Notes: generated from the sequence alone by a model not told the origin. 48,370 nt of DNA from Hyphomicrobiales bacterium (GCA_900472785.1 UCJH01000090.1:10972-59341), one strand, 5' to 3'. Positions 25,401 to 34,659 are shown, counted from the first letter of the stretch. A program made the numbers and translations.

Positions 25401-28400
25401 CCCTTCATCGGCGTCCCGTTCGCCCTGCTCTGGATACTGTCGCCGGCGATTGCCTGGTTCGTCAGCCAGTCGGCCGAAACCGAGGACCAGCTCGTCGTAT
25501 CGGATGAGGTTGTCGACGACTTCCGGAAAATTGCACGCCGGACCTGGCGCTATTTCGAGCAATTCGTCAACAAAAGCCAGAATTTCCTGCCGCCGGACAA
25601 TTTCCAGGAAATTCCGCATCCGATTCTCGCGGAGCGGACATCGCCCACCAATATCGGCGTTTATCTCCTGTCGGTGATGTCCGCCCGAGATTTCGGCTGG
25701 ATCGGTTTCGAGGAAACGATCAGCCGCCTCGAACAAACGGTTGCGACGATCGACCGGATGCCGAAATTCCGCGGCCATCTCTATAACTGGTACAAGACCG
25801 ACACCCTCGAGCTGATGGAGCCGCGCTACGTCTCGGCCGTCGACAGCGGCAACCTGGCTGGCCATCTGATCGCCGTCTCGTCCATGTGCCGCGAATGGGC
25901 GGAGGCGCCTTCGGCCCATGTTCAGGGCAGCCTCGACGGCATCGGCGATGTCGCTGCCATTCTGTCCGAAGTGCTGGCCGACCTGCCGGACGACCGCAAG
26001 ACCGTGCGACCGCTGCGCCGCCTGATGGAAGAACGGATCGCCGGCTTCCTGAACGCGTTGACCGCCGTCAAGCGCGAGCGCGAATTTGCCTCGATCCGCG
26101 TCATCAATCTCGCCGTATTGGCCCGCGATATTCACAAGCTGACGGCCAATCTCGACCACGAGGTCAAGAACGCGCACAGCGGTGAGGTGACGAAATGGGC
26201 CCTGTCGCTAGTCAACACCTGCGAGGCGCATATTTCCGACAGCGTTTTCGATCTCGGTGCGATCGAGGCTTTGCGCCAGCGGCTGGTGGTCATCCGCGAC
26301 CGGGCGCGGGACCTCGCCTTCTCGATGGATTTCAGCTTCCTGTTCCGCCCCGAGCGGCGCCTGCTGTCGATCGGTTACCGTGTCAACAGCAACGAACTCG
26401 ATGAGGCCTGCTACGACCTTCTGGCTTCCGAAGCGCGCCTCACCAGCCTGTTTGCGATCGCCAAGGGCGACTTGCCGACGGAGCACTGGTACAAGCTCGG
26501 CCGCCCGATCGTGCCGATCGGCGCCCGCGGCGCGCTCGTGTCCTGGTCCGGTTCGATGTTCGAATATCTGATGCCGCCGCTGGTCATGCAGGAACGGCAG
26601 GGCGGCATTCTCAATCAGACCAACAATCTGATCGTCAAGGAACAGATCAATCACGGCCGTCGCCTCGGCACGCCATGGGGCATCTCGGAAGCCGCCTTCA
26701 ACGCCCGCGATCATGAGCTGACCTACCAGTATACCAATTTCGGCGTGCCAACGCTGGGCCTCAAGCGTGGCCTCGGCCAGAATGCGGTCATCGCGCCCTA
26801 CGCCTCGATCCTCGCCAGCATGTACGATCCCAAGGCGGCGCTCGCCAACCTTGAACGACTGCGCGACGTCGGTGCGCTGGGAGCCTATGGCTACCACGAC
26901 TCCGTCGATTTCACGCCGACCCGCGTGCCGGAGGGCAAGACCTGCGCCGTGGTGCGCAACTACTATGCCCACCATCACGGCATGTCGATCGCGGCTGTCG
27001 CCAACGTCGTCTTCAATGGCCGCCTGCGCGCCTGGTTCCATGCGGACCCGGTTATCGAAGCCGCCGAGCTGCTTCTGCAGGAAAAGGCGCCACGCGATAT
27101 CCCGATCATCAACGCCAAGCGCGAGCCCGAGTCGCTGGGCAAGGGGCAGGCCGACCTGCTGCGCCCGGAAGTTCGCACCGTCGTCAACCCGCTGGTCAAG
27201 GACCGCGAGACGGTGTTCCTGTCGAATGGCCATTATTCGGTGATGCTGACGGCGACAGGTTCCGGATATGCCCGCTGGAACGGCCAGACGGTCACGCGAT
27301 GGAAGGCCGATCCGACGGAAGATCGCACCGGCACCTTCATCTTCCTGCGCGATACCACGACCGGTGTCTGGTGGTCGGCAACTGCCGAGCCGCGCCGTGC
27401 CGAAGGCGAGAAAACGACGACCCGCTTCGGCGACGACAAGGCCGAATTCATCAAGACGGTCGGCGACCTTACCAGCGAGGTCGAATGCATCGTCGCCACC
27501 GAGCATGATGCCGAAGGGCGGCGCGTCATCCTTCTCAACACCGGTACCGAGGACCGCTTCATCGAGGTGACCTCCTATGCCGAACCGGTACTCACCACCG
27601 ACGATACCGACAGCGCCCATCCGCTGTTTTCCAAGATGTTCATCCGCACGGAAGTCGATCCGAAGGGCGACGTGATCCGCGTCACGCGCAACAAGCGCAG
27701 CCCCGGCGAACCGGACATGCAGGTGGCGCATCTGATCGCCGACAATGCCGGCAGCACCCGCCACACCGAAGCCGAGACCGACCGCCGCCGCTTCATCGGT
27801 GCCGGGCGAACGCTGGCCGAGGCGCAGGCTTTCGATGCCGATACGAGGCTTTCCGGTTCCGACGGCTATACGCTCGATCCGATCGTGTCGCTGCGCCGCG
27901 TCGTTCGCGTTCCCGCCGGCAAGAAGGTCAGTGTGATCTTCTGGACCATCGCGGCACCCGGCCGCGAGGAGATCGACCGCGCGGTCGATCGCTACCGCCA
28001 TCCGGACAGCTTCAATCACGAAATGATCCATGCCTGGACCCGCAGCCAGGTGCAGATGCGCCATGTCGGCGTCACCTCGCAGGAGGCCGCAAGCTTCCAG
28101 ATGCTCGGCCGCTACCTCGTCTATCCGGACATGCAGCTGCGTGCCGATACGGCGACGGTGCAGGCTGGGCTTGCCCCGCAATCGGCGCTCTGGCCCCTGT
28201 CGATCTCCGGGGATTTCCCGATCTTTGCCATTCGCATCAATGACGATGTCGATCTCGGCATCGCCCGCGAAGCGCTCCGCGCCCAGGAATATCTGCGGGC
28301 TCGCGGCGTCACCGCCGATCTGGTGATCATCAACGAGCGTGCATCCTCCTATGCGCAGGACATGCAGCACACGCTCGATTCCATGTGCGAGAACCTGCGC

Positions 28401-31034
28401 CTGCGCGGACTTTCGGACGGCCCGCGTCAGCACATCTTTGCGGTGCGTCGCGACCTCATGGAGCCGCAGACGTGGTCAGCGCTTCTCGCCGCATCGCGTG
28501 CCGTCTTCCATGCACGCAACGGCAAGATTTCCGATCAGCTCACCCGGGCCGAGGCGCTGTTTTCGAAACCCGTCGTCGAGACGGATGCCGAACAACCATT
28601 GCTGCCGGTCATGGCTGTCGGCAGGGAGGGTGCACCGGCTGAAATATCGGGCAACGGCCTCGAATTCTGGAACGGGTTCGGCGGCTTTTCGCCGGATGGT
28701 CGCGAATATGTCACCCGCCTGCGTGGCGGCGAGGCAACGCCGCAGCCCTGGATCAACGTCATCTCCAACGAAAGCTTCGGTTTCCACGTTGCCGCCGAAG
28801 GTGCAGGCTTTATCTGGAGCCGGAATTCCCGCGACTACCAGCTGACGTCCTGGACCAACGATCCGGTCATCAACCGGCCGGGCGAGGCGATTTTCATCCG
28901 CGACACGGACACAGGCGCGGTGCTGACGCCCTATGGCAGCCTTTCCCGCCGGAAGTCCGTCGTGTTCGAAACCCGTCACGGCCTTGGCTATTCGAGCTTT
29001 ATCAGCACGCAGGACGGCATCGCCATCGAGGCGACGCAGACAGTCGATCGTCAGGCGCCCGTCAAACATGTGCGGTTGGTCCTCAAGAATACCGGTGCGG
29101 AGACGCGCAAGCTGAAGCTGTACGGTTATGTCGAATGGGTGCTGGGCAACAACCGCGCCAAGACAGCCCCCTTCGTTCTTTCGCAGCATGATGAGGAAAC
29201 GGGGGCGCTTCTTGCGACCAACCCCTACAGCATCGAATATTCCGGGCGGACGGCCTTCCTCGCCGCCAGTGTCGAAACGTCGGACTTCACCACCAACCGG
29301 CATGAATTTCTTGGCCGGGGCGGCAGTCTCTATGCGCCGCAGGCGGTCATCGACGGCAAGGCGCTTTCGGGTTCGATCGACGCGGATGGCGATCCATGCG
29401 CGGCATTGTCCTTCGATATCGCGCTGAAGCCCGGTGAAATCCGCGAGGTGACCTTCTTCATCGGCGATGCGGATGCGACGGAACCGGCGATTGAGCTTGT
29501 GCGGGCTGCCCGCAAGACCATCTTTGCAGATATCATTGCGGCCTCGACAGCCTTCTGGGCTGACTTTACCGGCGTGCTTCAGGTCGATACGCCGGACAAG
29601 GCTTTCAATACCATGGTCAACGCCTGGCTCCCTTATCAGAGCCTCGGTTGCCGCATCCTGGCACGCTCAGCCTTTTATCAGGCGAGCGGCGCCTACGGCT
29701 TCCGTGACCAGTTGCAGGATACGTTGGCGTTCATCGTCCATCGGCCGGATCTCGCCCGTGCCCAGATTCTCAATGCGGCGGCGCGGCAGTTTGCCGAGGG
29801 AGACGTGCTGCACTGGTGGCTTCCGGGCAATGGCTCCGGCGTACGCACGCTGATCTCCGACGACGTCGTCTGGCTCGCCCATGCCGTCGAGCATTATTGC
29901 GCGGTGACCGGCAAGACGGACATTCTGAAGGAACAGATTGCCTTCATCGAAGGGCCGGCGCTTGAAGAGGGCCAGCACGACAGCTTCTTCCAGCCGAAGG
30001 TTTCGGAGACCAAGGCCGATCTCTACGAGCATTGCGTTCGCGCGCTGGATCTTGCGATTGCCCGCAAGGGTGAAAACGGCCTGCCGCTGATGCTCGGTGG
30101 CGACTGGAACGACGGCATGAACCGCGTCGGCATCGAAGGGCGCGGTACCAGCGTCTGGCTTGGCTGGTTCCTGGCTTCGGCGCTTCGCGCCTTCCTGCCG
30201 TTCGTTCGCGAACGCAAGGATGCAGCCCGCGTCAAAGCCTGGGAAAGCCATCTGGAGGCTCTGAAGGCGGCGCTTGAGACCGCCGGCTGGGATGGCGACT
30301 ATTACCGCCGCGGCTACTACGACAATGGTACGGCGCTCGGCTCTGCGGAGAACGACGTCTGCCGGATCGATTCCATCGCGCAGTCCTGGAGCGTGCTCTC
30401 GGGCGAAGGTCAACCCGAGCGATCGAAACAGGCGATGGACGCCGTGATGGCGGAACTGGCCGATCCGGATCATCAGATCGTCCGCCTGTTCACGCCGCCC
30501 CTGTCCGACACCGAGCAGGATCCCGGCTACATCAAGGGCTATCCGCCCGGCGTGCGGGAAAATGGCGGACAATATACCCATGCCGCGACATGGGTCGTCC
30601 TTGCGCTTGCAAAACTCGGGCGCGGCAACGATGCCTGGACGGCGTTCCAGATGCTCAATCCCGTCAACCATGCGCTGAACCGCGAGGCTGCGGAACATTA
30701 CCGCGTCGAGCCCTATGTGGTCGCGGCCGACATCTATGGCGAAGGTAACCTTGCCGGACGGGGTGGCTGGACCTGGTATACCGGTTCTGCGGCCTGGCTC
30801 TACCGGGCGGCAGTCGAGGGCATTCTCGGCATCACCTGGAAGGGCGATCAGCTGATTGTTCGCCCGGCGATGCCGCAGGCCTGGAATGGCTTCAAGGCCG
30901 AACTCAAGATCGCCGGTCAAACACATGCGATCACTGTGACTCGCGATCCGAAAAACGGCGAGCCAGTCGTCAGCATCAATAATACTGTCATAAAAAACGC
31001 GCATGAAGGGGTTTTGCTGCCCCAGCCGCGTTGA
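22431..31034 (+). CDS. ndvB: Cyclic beta-1,2-glucan synthase NdvB/ChvB
   Basis: A giant inner-membrane protein of 2867 residues, close to the rhizobial and Brucella family size. In order: a cytoplasmic N-terminal region; membrane segments near residues 443-467 and 480-505; a GT84 glycosyltransferase domain with LDSDTRL (about 657) and QHRWARGDWQ (about 803); further membrane segments near 842-885 and 972-1012; a glucoamylase-like region; carbohydrate-binding parts; and a C-terminal GH94 phosphorylase domain with GDWNDGMNRVG near residue 2557. It primes on itself, elongates beta-1,2-glucose chains from UDP-glucose, sets length by phosphorolysis and cyclises. The product supports hypo-osmotic adaptation, motility and plant infection. 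ATG 22431 is favoured over the GTG at 22419 by Shine-Dalgarno spacing. Confidence 0.96.
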   Translation: MAEQSLRKGPKPIRQADTSRTTQHPLDPEPAPMPLHNMPSTPPREPESKQIDYNDSIRSTYFTIDELHDSGAKLAREGVSALPGFFPFEFRARHRENENEIFRVYKITAADVEAGASITPAAEWLLDNHYLVEESIQEVRRDFPRKFYRQLPTIEVNGTTIPRTMALAWLYVAHTHSTVSRESLTAMVAGFQNHETLKIGELWALPSIVRFVLIENLRRIAIRVDRSRSMRQKANEVADQIIRLSEADKVRALLADVQPLCSDNTFVAQLLYRLRDGSQTSGVVITWLESQLEKRGSDVEDALVAEQNRLSSGNATMSNIIRSLREIDDNDWAVWFESVSKIDAALRDGSDYASLDFGSRNKYRNTIEKLARRSGHSELEVTQIALAMVKEPPEPDAGNIATHEPNVGGFLVGRQRRILEEKIGYRPSIVQSIVRASRKLDWLAIAGPNIILTILAMIAVYIFVSPMDIPNGAKLIMLLLFALPASEGAAGLFNTLVTLFVTPSRLVGYEFLEGIPQDARTLVVVPCLISKRDHVDELVRNLEVHYLANPRGEISFALLSDWADSKFEETATDLDVLDYAKREIETLSARYAHDGRTRFYLLHRRRLYNEAEGAWMGWERKRGKLHELNLLLRGDRDTSYLPGADTVPENVQYVMTLDSDTRLMRDAVTKLVGKLYHPINRPVVDPETQKVTAGYGILQPRVTPSLTTGSDASAFQRIFSINRGIDPYVFTVSDVYQDIAGEGTFTGKGLYHVDAFEATLKGKIEENAVLSHDLLEGSMARCALVTDVELVEDFPIRYEVEMSRQHRWARGDWQLLPYMFNLANGVSMLGRWKMYDNLRRSLIPAAWLIASVMGWYYMEPMQALIWQAVLIFSLFVAPTLSLISGLMPRRNDIVARAHLHAVLSEIQASNAQVALRIVFIAHSAAMMLDAIVRSIYRTFVSGKLMLEWRTAAQVQSSAGGTILDYYRSMWIAPVLAIVSLALAAVSETGLPFIGVPFALLWILSPAIAWFVSQSAETEDQLVVSDEVVDDFRKIARRTWRYFEQFVNKSQNFLPPDNFQEIPHPILAERTSPTNIGVYLLSVMSARDFGWIGFEETISRLEQTVATIDRMPKFRGHLYNWYKTDTLELMEPRYVSAVDSGNLAGHLIAVSSMCREWAEAPSAHVQGSLDGIGDVAAILSEVLADLPDDRKTVRPLRRLMEERIAGFLNALTAVKREREFASIRVINLAVLARDIHKLTANLDHEVKNAHSGEVTKWALSLVNTCEAHISDSVFDLGAIEALRQRLVVIRDRARDLAFSMDFSFLFRPERRLLSIGYRVNSNELDEACYDLLASEARLTSLFAIAKGDLPTEHWYKLGRPIVPIGARGALVSWSGSMFEYLMPPLVMQERQGGILNQTNNLIVKEQINHGRRLGTPWGISEAAFNARDHELTYQYTNFGVPTLGLKRGLGQNAVIAPYASILASMYDPKAALANLERLRDVGALGAYGYHDSVDFTPTRVPEGKTCAVVRNYYAHHHGMSIAAVANVVFNGRLRAWFHADPVIEAAELLLQEKAPRDIPIINAKREPESLGKGQADLLRPEVRTVVNPLVKDRETVFLSNGHYSVMLTATGSGYARWNGQTVTRWKADPTEDRTGTFIFLRDTTTGVWWSATAEPRRAEGEKTTTRFGDDKAEFIKTVGDLTSEVECIVATEHDAEGRRVILLNTGTEDRFIEVTSYAEPVLTTDDTDSAHPLFSKMFIRTEVDPKGDVIRVTRNKRSPGEPDMQVAHLIADNAGSTRHTEAETDRRRFIGAGRTLAEAQAFDADTRLSGSDGYTLDPIVSLRRVVRVPAGKKVSVIFWTIAAPGREEIDRAVDRYRHPDSFNHEMIHAWTRSQVQMRHVGVTSQEAASFQMLGRYLVYPDMQLRADTATVQAGLAPQSALWPLSISGDFPIFAIRINDDVDLGIAREALRAQEYLRARGVTADLVIINERASSYAQDMQHTLDSMCENLRLRGLSDGPRQHIFAVRRDLMEPQTWSALLAASRAVFHARNGKISDQLTRAEALFSKPVVETDAEQPLLPVMAVGREGAPAEISGNGLEFWNGFGGFSPDGREYVTRLRGGEATPQPWINVISNESFGFHVAAEGAGFIWSRNSRDYQLTSWTNDPVINRPGEAIFIRDTDTGAVLTPYGSLSRRKSVVFETRHGLGYSSFISTQDGIAIEATQTVDRQAPVKHVRLVLKNTGAETRKLKLYGYVEWVLGNNRAKTAPFVLSQHDEETGALLATNPYSIEYSGRTAFLAASVETSDFTTNRHEFLGRGGSLYAPQAVIDGKALSGSIDADGDPCAALSFDIALKPGEIREVTFFIGDADATEPAIELVRAARKTIFADIIAASTAFWADFTGVLQVDTPDKAFNTMVNAWLPYQSLGCRILARSAFYQASGAYGFRDQLQDTLAFIVHRPDLARAQILNAAARQFAEGDVLHWWLPGNGSGVRTLISDDVVWLAHAVEHYCAVTGKTDILKEQIAFIEGPALEEGQHDSFFQPKVSETKADLYEHCVRALDLAIARKGENGLPLMLGGDWNDGMNRVGIEGRGTSVWLGWFLASALRAFLPFVRERKDAARVKAWESHLEALKAALETAGWDGDYYRRGYYDNGTALGSAENDVCRIDSIAQSWSVLSGEGQPERSKQAMDAVMAELADPDHQIVRLFTPPLSDTEQDPGYIKGYPPGVRENGGQYTHAATWVVLALAKLGRGNDAWTAFQMLNPVNHALNREAAEHYRVEPYVVAADIYGEGNLAGRGGWTWYTGSAAWLYRAAVEGILGITWKGDQLIVRPAMPQAWNGFKAELKIAGQTHAITVTRDPKNGEPVVSINNTVIKNAHEGVLLPQPR

Positions 31035-31047
31035 TTTGAAAATCAGG

Positions 31048-31085
31048 GCCGGCTTTGTACCGAAAGGACAGAGCCGGTTTTTTTG
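31048..31085 (+). terminator. Rho-independent terminator of ndvB
   Basis: CCGGCTTTGT (31049-31058) pairs with ACAGAGCCGG (31068-31077), one G-T pair, loop of 9 bases, then seven T. It lies 14 bases after the ndvB stop and would separate ndvB from the downstream opgC-like gene. Confidence 0.88.
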
Positions 31086-31209
31086 AGCGTCGCATGTCAA
31101 GAGAAACGTGCGTCGCTGTCACGCTTCATTTCTGCGGGAGGCGCGGGGCAGAAAAGCAGATCATGGGGCAGGGGCTCTGAACCATGAGACGAGAGACCCA
31201 AGAACCCGA

Positions 31210-32373
31210 ATGCTCCAGATTCCGAAACTGGCGACACCCGCGAATTCGGGCGCAGCGCAGCTGATTCCAGCGGTACCTGCCCCACGCGACACGCGCCTCG
31301 ATGTTTACCGCGCCCTCTGCCTGCTGACGATTTTCGTCAATCACGTGCCGGGGCAATATCTCGAATATCTGACGTCCAAGAATTTCGGCTTCTCCGATTC
31401 CGCAGAGGCCTTCGTGCTGATCTCCGGTCTTTCGGCGGGTCTGGCCTATGGCCGGAAGTTCGTCGACGGACGACGGCTGGCGATGACGCTGAAGATCTGG
31501 CGACGCGCCTTCACGCTCTATGTGGCGCATATCATGACGAGTATCATCACACTCGCCATCTTCGCCGGCGGCGCCCTTTATTTCGGACGCCAGGACCTGA
31601 TCAGCGAGATCAATATCCGGCCGCTGGTCGAGCATACGGAACAGGGTTTCGTCGCCATGGTGCTGCTGGGTCACCAACTCGGCTACAACAACATCCTGTC
31701 CATGTATGCGGCCGTCTTCCTGCTGCTGCCGGGCATGCTCTGGCTGCTCGGCAAGGGCACGGCGCTGCTGCTGGCCGTCTCGGCGGCGGTGTGGTTGGTC
31801 GCGGGGATCTGGATGATCGTGCCCTCGAATTTCATGGACGAAGGTTATTGGTTCCTCAATCCGTGGTCCTGGCAGTTCCTGTTCGTCATCGGCCTCGTCT
31901 GCATGACGCATGTGCGCCGGGGCGGCTCAATCCCCCGTCACCCGCTGCTCGTCGCAATCGCCGCGACCTATGTTACGGTCTCGTTCTTCTGGGTGACGCT
32001 GTCCTGGTGGAATATCGACCTGTCCTATGGGCTGCCGGCGGTGCTGACCGGGTTCGACAAGACCTTCCTGTCGCTGACGCGGCTCTTCCATGTTCTGTCG
32101 CTTGCCTATCTCCTCACCGTCATCCCGGCCTTTAGCCGCCTCACCCGGCTGAGGCTCGATCATCCTCTCGTCGTGGTCGGCCGGCATTCGCTGGCGGTGT
32201 TCATCTTCGGAACGATCCTGGCCATGGCGTGCCAGGTGCTCCTCTTCGTCACCGGCAAACATCCCGTCTGGGGCTCGCTGCTCGTCGTTATCGGCATCGG
32301 GTTGCACTTTGCCTATGCCTATTATCTCGACTGGCTGTCGGGCCTGTCGCGGCAGGGTGCGGTTCCCGCCTGA
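31210..32373 (+). CDS. opgC: OpgC-family membrane protein, probable cyclic glucan substituent (succinyl) transferase
   Basis: A 387-residue polytopic membrane protein with about ten hydrophobic segments, matching the OpgC/acyltransferase-3-like family. The family start is recognisable: DTRLDVYRALCLLTIFVNHVPGQ with Arg/Asp/His in the first helix, then FSDSAEAFVLISGLSAGLAYG. OpgC members add succinyl groups to osmoregulated periplasmic glucans; Brucella has a comparable transferase acting on its cyclic glucan. Its position between the synthase and the exporter genes makes cyclic beta-1,2-glucan the likely acceptor (inference for the exact substituent). A terminator separates it from ndvB, so it should have its own promoter within 31086-31209. 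ATG 31210 is the first ATG in frame near the conserved start; its ribosome-binding site is weak. Confidence 0.87.
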   Translation: MLQIPKLATPANSGAAQLIPAVPAPRDTRLDVYRALCLLTIFVNHVPGQYLEYLTSKNFGFSDSAEAFVLISGLSAGLAYGRKFVDGRRLAMTLKIWRRAFTLYVAHIMTSIITLAIFAGGALYFGRQDLISEINIRPLVEHTEQGFVAMVLLGHQLGYNNILSMYAAVFLLLPGMLWLLGKGTALLLAVSAAVWLVAGIWMIVPSNFMDEGYWFLNPWSWQFLFVIGLVCMTHVRRGGSIPRHPLLVAIAATYVTVSFFWVTLSWWNIDLSYGLPAVLTGFDKTFLSLTRLFHVLSLAYLLTVIPAFSRLTRLRLDHPLVVVGRHSLAVFIFGTILAMACQVLLFVTGKHPVWGSLLVVIGIGLHFAYAYYLDWLSGLSRQGAVPA

Positions 32374-32384
32374 AACAAGGCAAC

Positions 32385-32415
32385 AAAAAACCGGCCCCGC
32401 GAGACGGGGCCGGTT
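32385..32415 (-). terminator. Rho-independent terminator of ndvA, between convergent opgC and ndvA
   Basis: CCGGCCCCG (32391-32399) and CGGGGCCGG (32405-32413), flanked by pairing AA/TT, with a 5-base loop. The six A at 32385-32390 become a T-run on the minus strand, so it is a strong terminator for ndvA. On the plus strand the T-run is only two bases, so opgC termination may be weaker. Confidence 0.88.
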
Positions 32416-32442
32416 CCTGATGGTTGTCACCGCTTGCCCGGT

Positions 32443-34200
32443 TCAGGCTGCCGTGTGGCTGCGGCGGACGTCGTCGTCCGTCAGGATGCCGCTGGCACGG
32501 AGCAGGGCGGCAAAGCGGCCGTTGCTCTGGCTGAGCTCGTTGAAGCCGCCCATCTCGACGATCCGGCCATGATCCATGAAGATCACCAGGTCGGCCTCGC
32601 GCACGGTCGACAGGCGGTGCGCGATGATGAAGGTCGTACGATCCTTGCGCAGGTTGTCGATCGCAACCTTCACGCGGTTTTCGGTTTCGACGTCGAGCGC
32701 GCTGGTCGCCTCGTCGAGCACCAGGATCGGCGCGTTCTTGAGGATCGCCCGGGCAATGGCGATACGCTGGCGCTCGCCGCCCGACAGGCGGTTGCCGCGC
32801 TCGCCGACCGACGTATCATATCCGTTCTGGCGCGTCTCGATGAAGTCGTTGGCGGCTGCGGCCTGCGCCGCTTCCATCACGTCGTCGATAGAGGCATTCT
32901 CCCGGCCAAGGCGGATATTGTCGCTGATCGAGCGGTTCAGCAGGCCGGCATCCTGGAAGACCGTGGCGATCGAGCGGCGCAGCGACTTGCGCGTCACCTT
33001 CGAGATATCAACGCCGTCGACCAGGATTTTCCCGGACATCGGTTCATGCACGCGCTGCAGAAGATTGACCAGCGTCGTCTTGCCGGCGCCGGTCGGGCCG
33101 ACGATGGCAATCGTCTGGCCTGCCTTGGCGGTGAACGAGACGTTGCGCATGCCCGGCGCGCCGTTGGCGAAGTCGAAGGACACGTCGCGGAATTCGACCT
33201 GGCCCTGGACGTCGCCCAGATCGCCGGCATCGGCAGGTTCCTCACGTTCACGAACCGAGTCCTCAAGCGTGAAGAAGTCTTCCAGCTTGGCACGGGCTTC
33301 GAAAATCTGCGTGACGAAAGCCTTCATCTGGTCGAGACGGCCGATGAGCAGGCCGGCAAAGCCGATGAATGCGATGACGTCGCCGATGCGCAGTTTGCCA
33401 CTCTGAACAAGGAACGTGCCGATCACGAGAATAGCCATCATCGAGATTGTCGATGCCATGCGATTGAGGGCGCTGGCCAGTGCCCACCAGTCGAGGACCG
33501 GGAGCTGGGCGGAGATCAGCTGCTGCGTGAAATTCTTCAGTTCGCGCGTTTCGGCCTCGATACGGTTGTAGCTGTGAACGACCGAGACGTTGCTGATCGA
33601 GTCCGACACATGGGAAAAGACCGTGTGATAATGTCCCTCGACAGAGGCCTGACCTTCCTTGGTGCGCGTCATGACGACCTTGCCGATGATCACGTAGAGG
33701 ATGCCGAGCACCACGAGGACCAGCGACAGGCGGACGTCCATGGCAAAGGCAGTCGGAATGAGCAGGATCAGCGCAACGGCAGTCGCCAGATGCTGGCGCA
33801 TGAATTCCAGCCAGAGGCCGAACAGCGTTTCGCAGGCGCGCAGCAGGGTATGAAGCGCGTTGGACGTGCCGCGTTGGGTATGCCAGGACAGCGGCATCGA
33901 GATGATGCGGCCGAAGGCTTCGGTGATCAGCGTCGAACGGCGGGTATGCGCCAGGCGATCAGCCTCGCGCGCCACCAGAACGAAGGCGATCGTGTTGAAG
34001 ACGCCGAGGCCAGCCCACATCAGCAGCATCGGCGTGACGGTTTCCTTGGACGAAATGGCATCGATGATCCGGCCGAAAAGGATCGGCTCGGCGATGGTGA
34101 TCACCGCCAGAACGACGTTTGCCACGACAATTGCGGAAACCCGGAACTTGTGAATGGCAAGATACTGAAGCGCTCTTGCATAGACCTGGAACAATGACAC
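32443..34200 (-). CDS. ndvA: Cyclic beta-1,2-glucan exporter NdvA/ChvA (ABC permease-ATPase)
   Basis: A 585-residue half-transporter, essentially the family length. The N-terminal membrane domain of six helices spans about residues 1-310. The ATPase has Walker A GPTGAGKTT (368-376), LSGGERQR (472-479) and Walker B ILVLDEATS (492-500). A homodimer exports cyclic glucan from cytoplasm to periplasm. The start is the GTG at 34200, giving MSLFQVYARALQYLA, which is how characterised NdvA proteins begin as I recall; AGAGGGAT lies about 8 bases upstream. The longer frame to 34221 would add seven charged residues. It faces ndvB and opgC convergently, so synthesis, decoration and export genes are together. 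Confidence 0.95.
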   Translation of the reverse strand: MSLFQVYARALQYLAIHKFRVSAIVVANVVLAVITIAEPILFGRIIDAISSKETVTPMLLMWAGLGVFNTIAFVLVAREADRLAHTRRSTLITEAFGRIISMPLSWHTQRGTSNALHTLLRACETLFGLWLEFMRQHLATAVALILLIPTAFAMDVRLSLVLVVLGILYVIIGKVVMTRTKEGQASVEGHYHTVFSHVSDSISNVSVVHSYNRIEAETRELKNFTQQLISAQLPVLDWWALASALNRMASTISMMAILVIGTFLVQSGKLRIGDVIAFIGFAGLLIGRLDQMKAFVTQIFEARAKLEDFFTLEDSVREREEPADAGDLGDVQGQVEFRDVSFDFANGAPGMRNVSFTAKAGQTIAIVGPTGAGKTTLVNLLQRVHEPMSGKILVDGVDISKVTRKSLRRSIATVFQDAGLLNRSISDNIRLGRENASIDDVMEAAQAAAANDFIETRQNGYDTSVGERGNRLSGGERQRIAIARAILKNAPILVLDEATSALDVETENRVKVAIDNLRKDRTTFIIAHRLSTVREADLVIFMDHGRIVEMGGFNELSQSNGRFAALLRASGILTDDDVRRSHTAA

Positions 34201-34659
34201 TGTCTTATCCCTCTTGGGCATCTGAGTTTGCGTTGCATCAAGTGGCGAACGCGGATTTTTGGTGGTTCGAGAAAGTATATGAAGCGAAACAAGGCGCCGG
34301 ATCAGTCAGGATTCCGTGTTTTTCTTGGCCTGACATCGCGATTGCCGAATTTCGCTCAGAGTTTCTTCCTGCTGTAGCCAGTCCGGCTTGAAACATGCCA
34401 CAAGGACCTATCGATGCGTCGAAAGATGCTGACCGTCGGATTGTTCCGGTGCCTGACAAAATCCGATGTCACGGCTTGGCGAAATTATCCATAGTCTGCT
34501 ATTTTTCATGCGTCGCGGTTCTGTCGCGATATCCATGCCATCCTGCACTTCAGTTGGGATTATTGCGGGTGCAACATGAATGGGTCCTGAACAGGCTATT
34601 CATGTTGCGGCGCACAGGGCTCGGAGCCGTTTCGGGATCAATTTGGGGAAGGGGATTTC
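34201..34659. other. Divergent intergenic region between ndvA and the luxR-type gene
   Basis: 459 bases with no gene I can support. It must hold the ndvA promoter (minus) and the luxR promoter (plus), but I found no convincing -35/-10 pair. The one clear structure is a long inverted repeat at 34571-34608. GGGGAAGGGGA at about 34644-34654 is the ribosome-binding site for the GTG at 34660. Confidence 0.5.
34571..34608. repeat. 38-base inverted repeat upstream of the luxR-type gene
   Basis: GCAACATGAAT (34571-34581) is perfectly complementary to ATTCATGTTGC (34598-34608). Inside, CCTG (34586-34589) pairs with CAGG (34592-34595) around an AA loop, so nearly the whole element can fold into one long hairpin with a small bulge. 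No T-run follows, so it is not an intrinsic terminator. It ends 51 bases before the GTG start and could be an operator or a structured leader. Confidence 0.7.

Noticed and set aside
26208-28433. A 741-residue minus-strand open frame inside ndvB
   Set aside because: It is fully contained in the ndvB coding sequence, has no ribosome-binding site or domain, and has shadow-type composition.
32434-34197. A 587-residue plus-strand open frame over ndvA
   Set aside because: It mirrors ndvA almost exactly; ndvA has every ABC motif and its own terminator.
34571-34608. Inverted repeat considered as an intrinsic terminator or classic lux box
   Set aside because: No T-run follows on either strand and no gene ends nearby; it is longer and more widely spaced than an 18-20 bp lux box.
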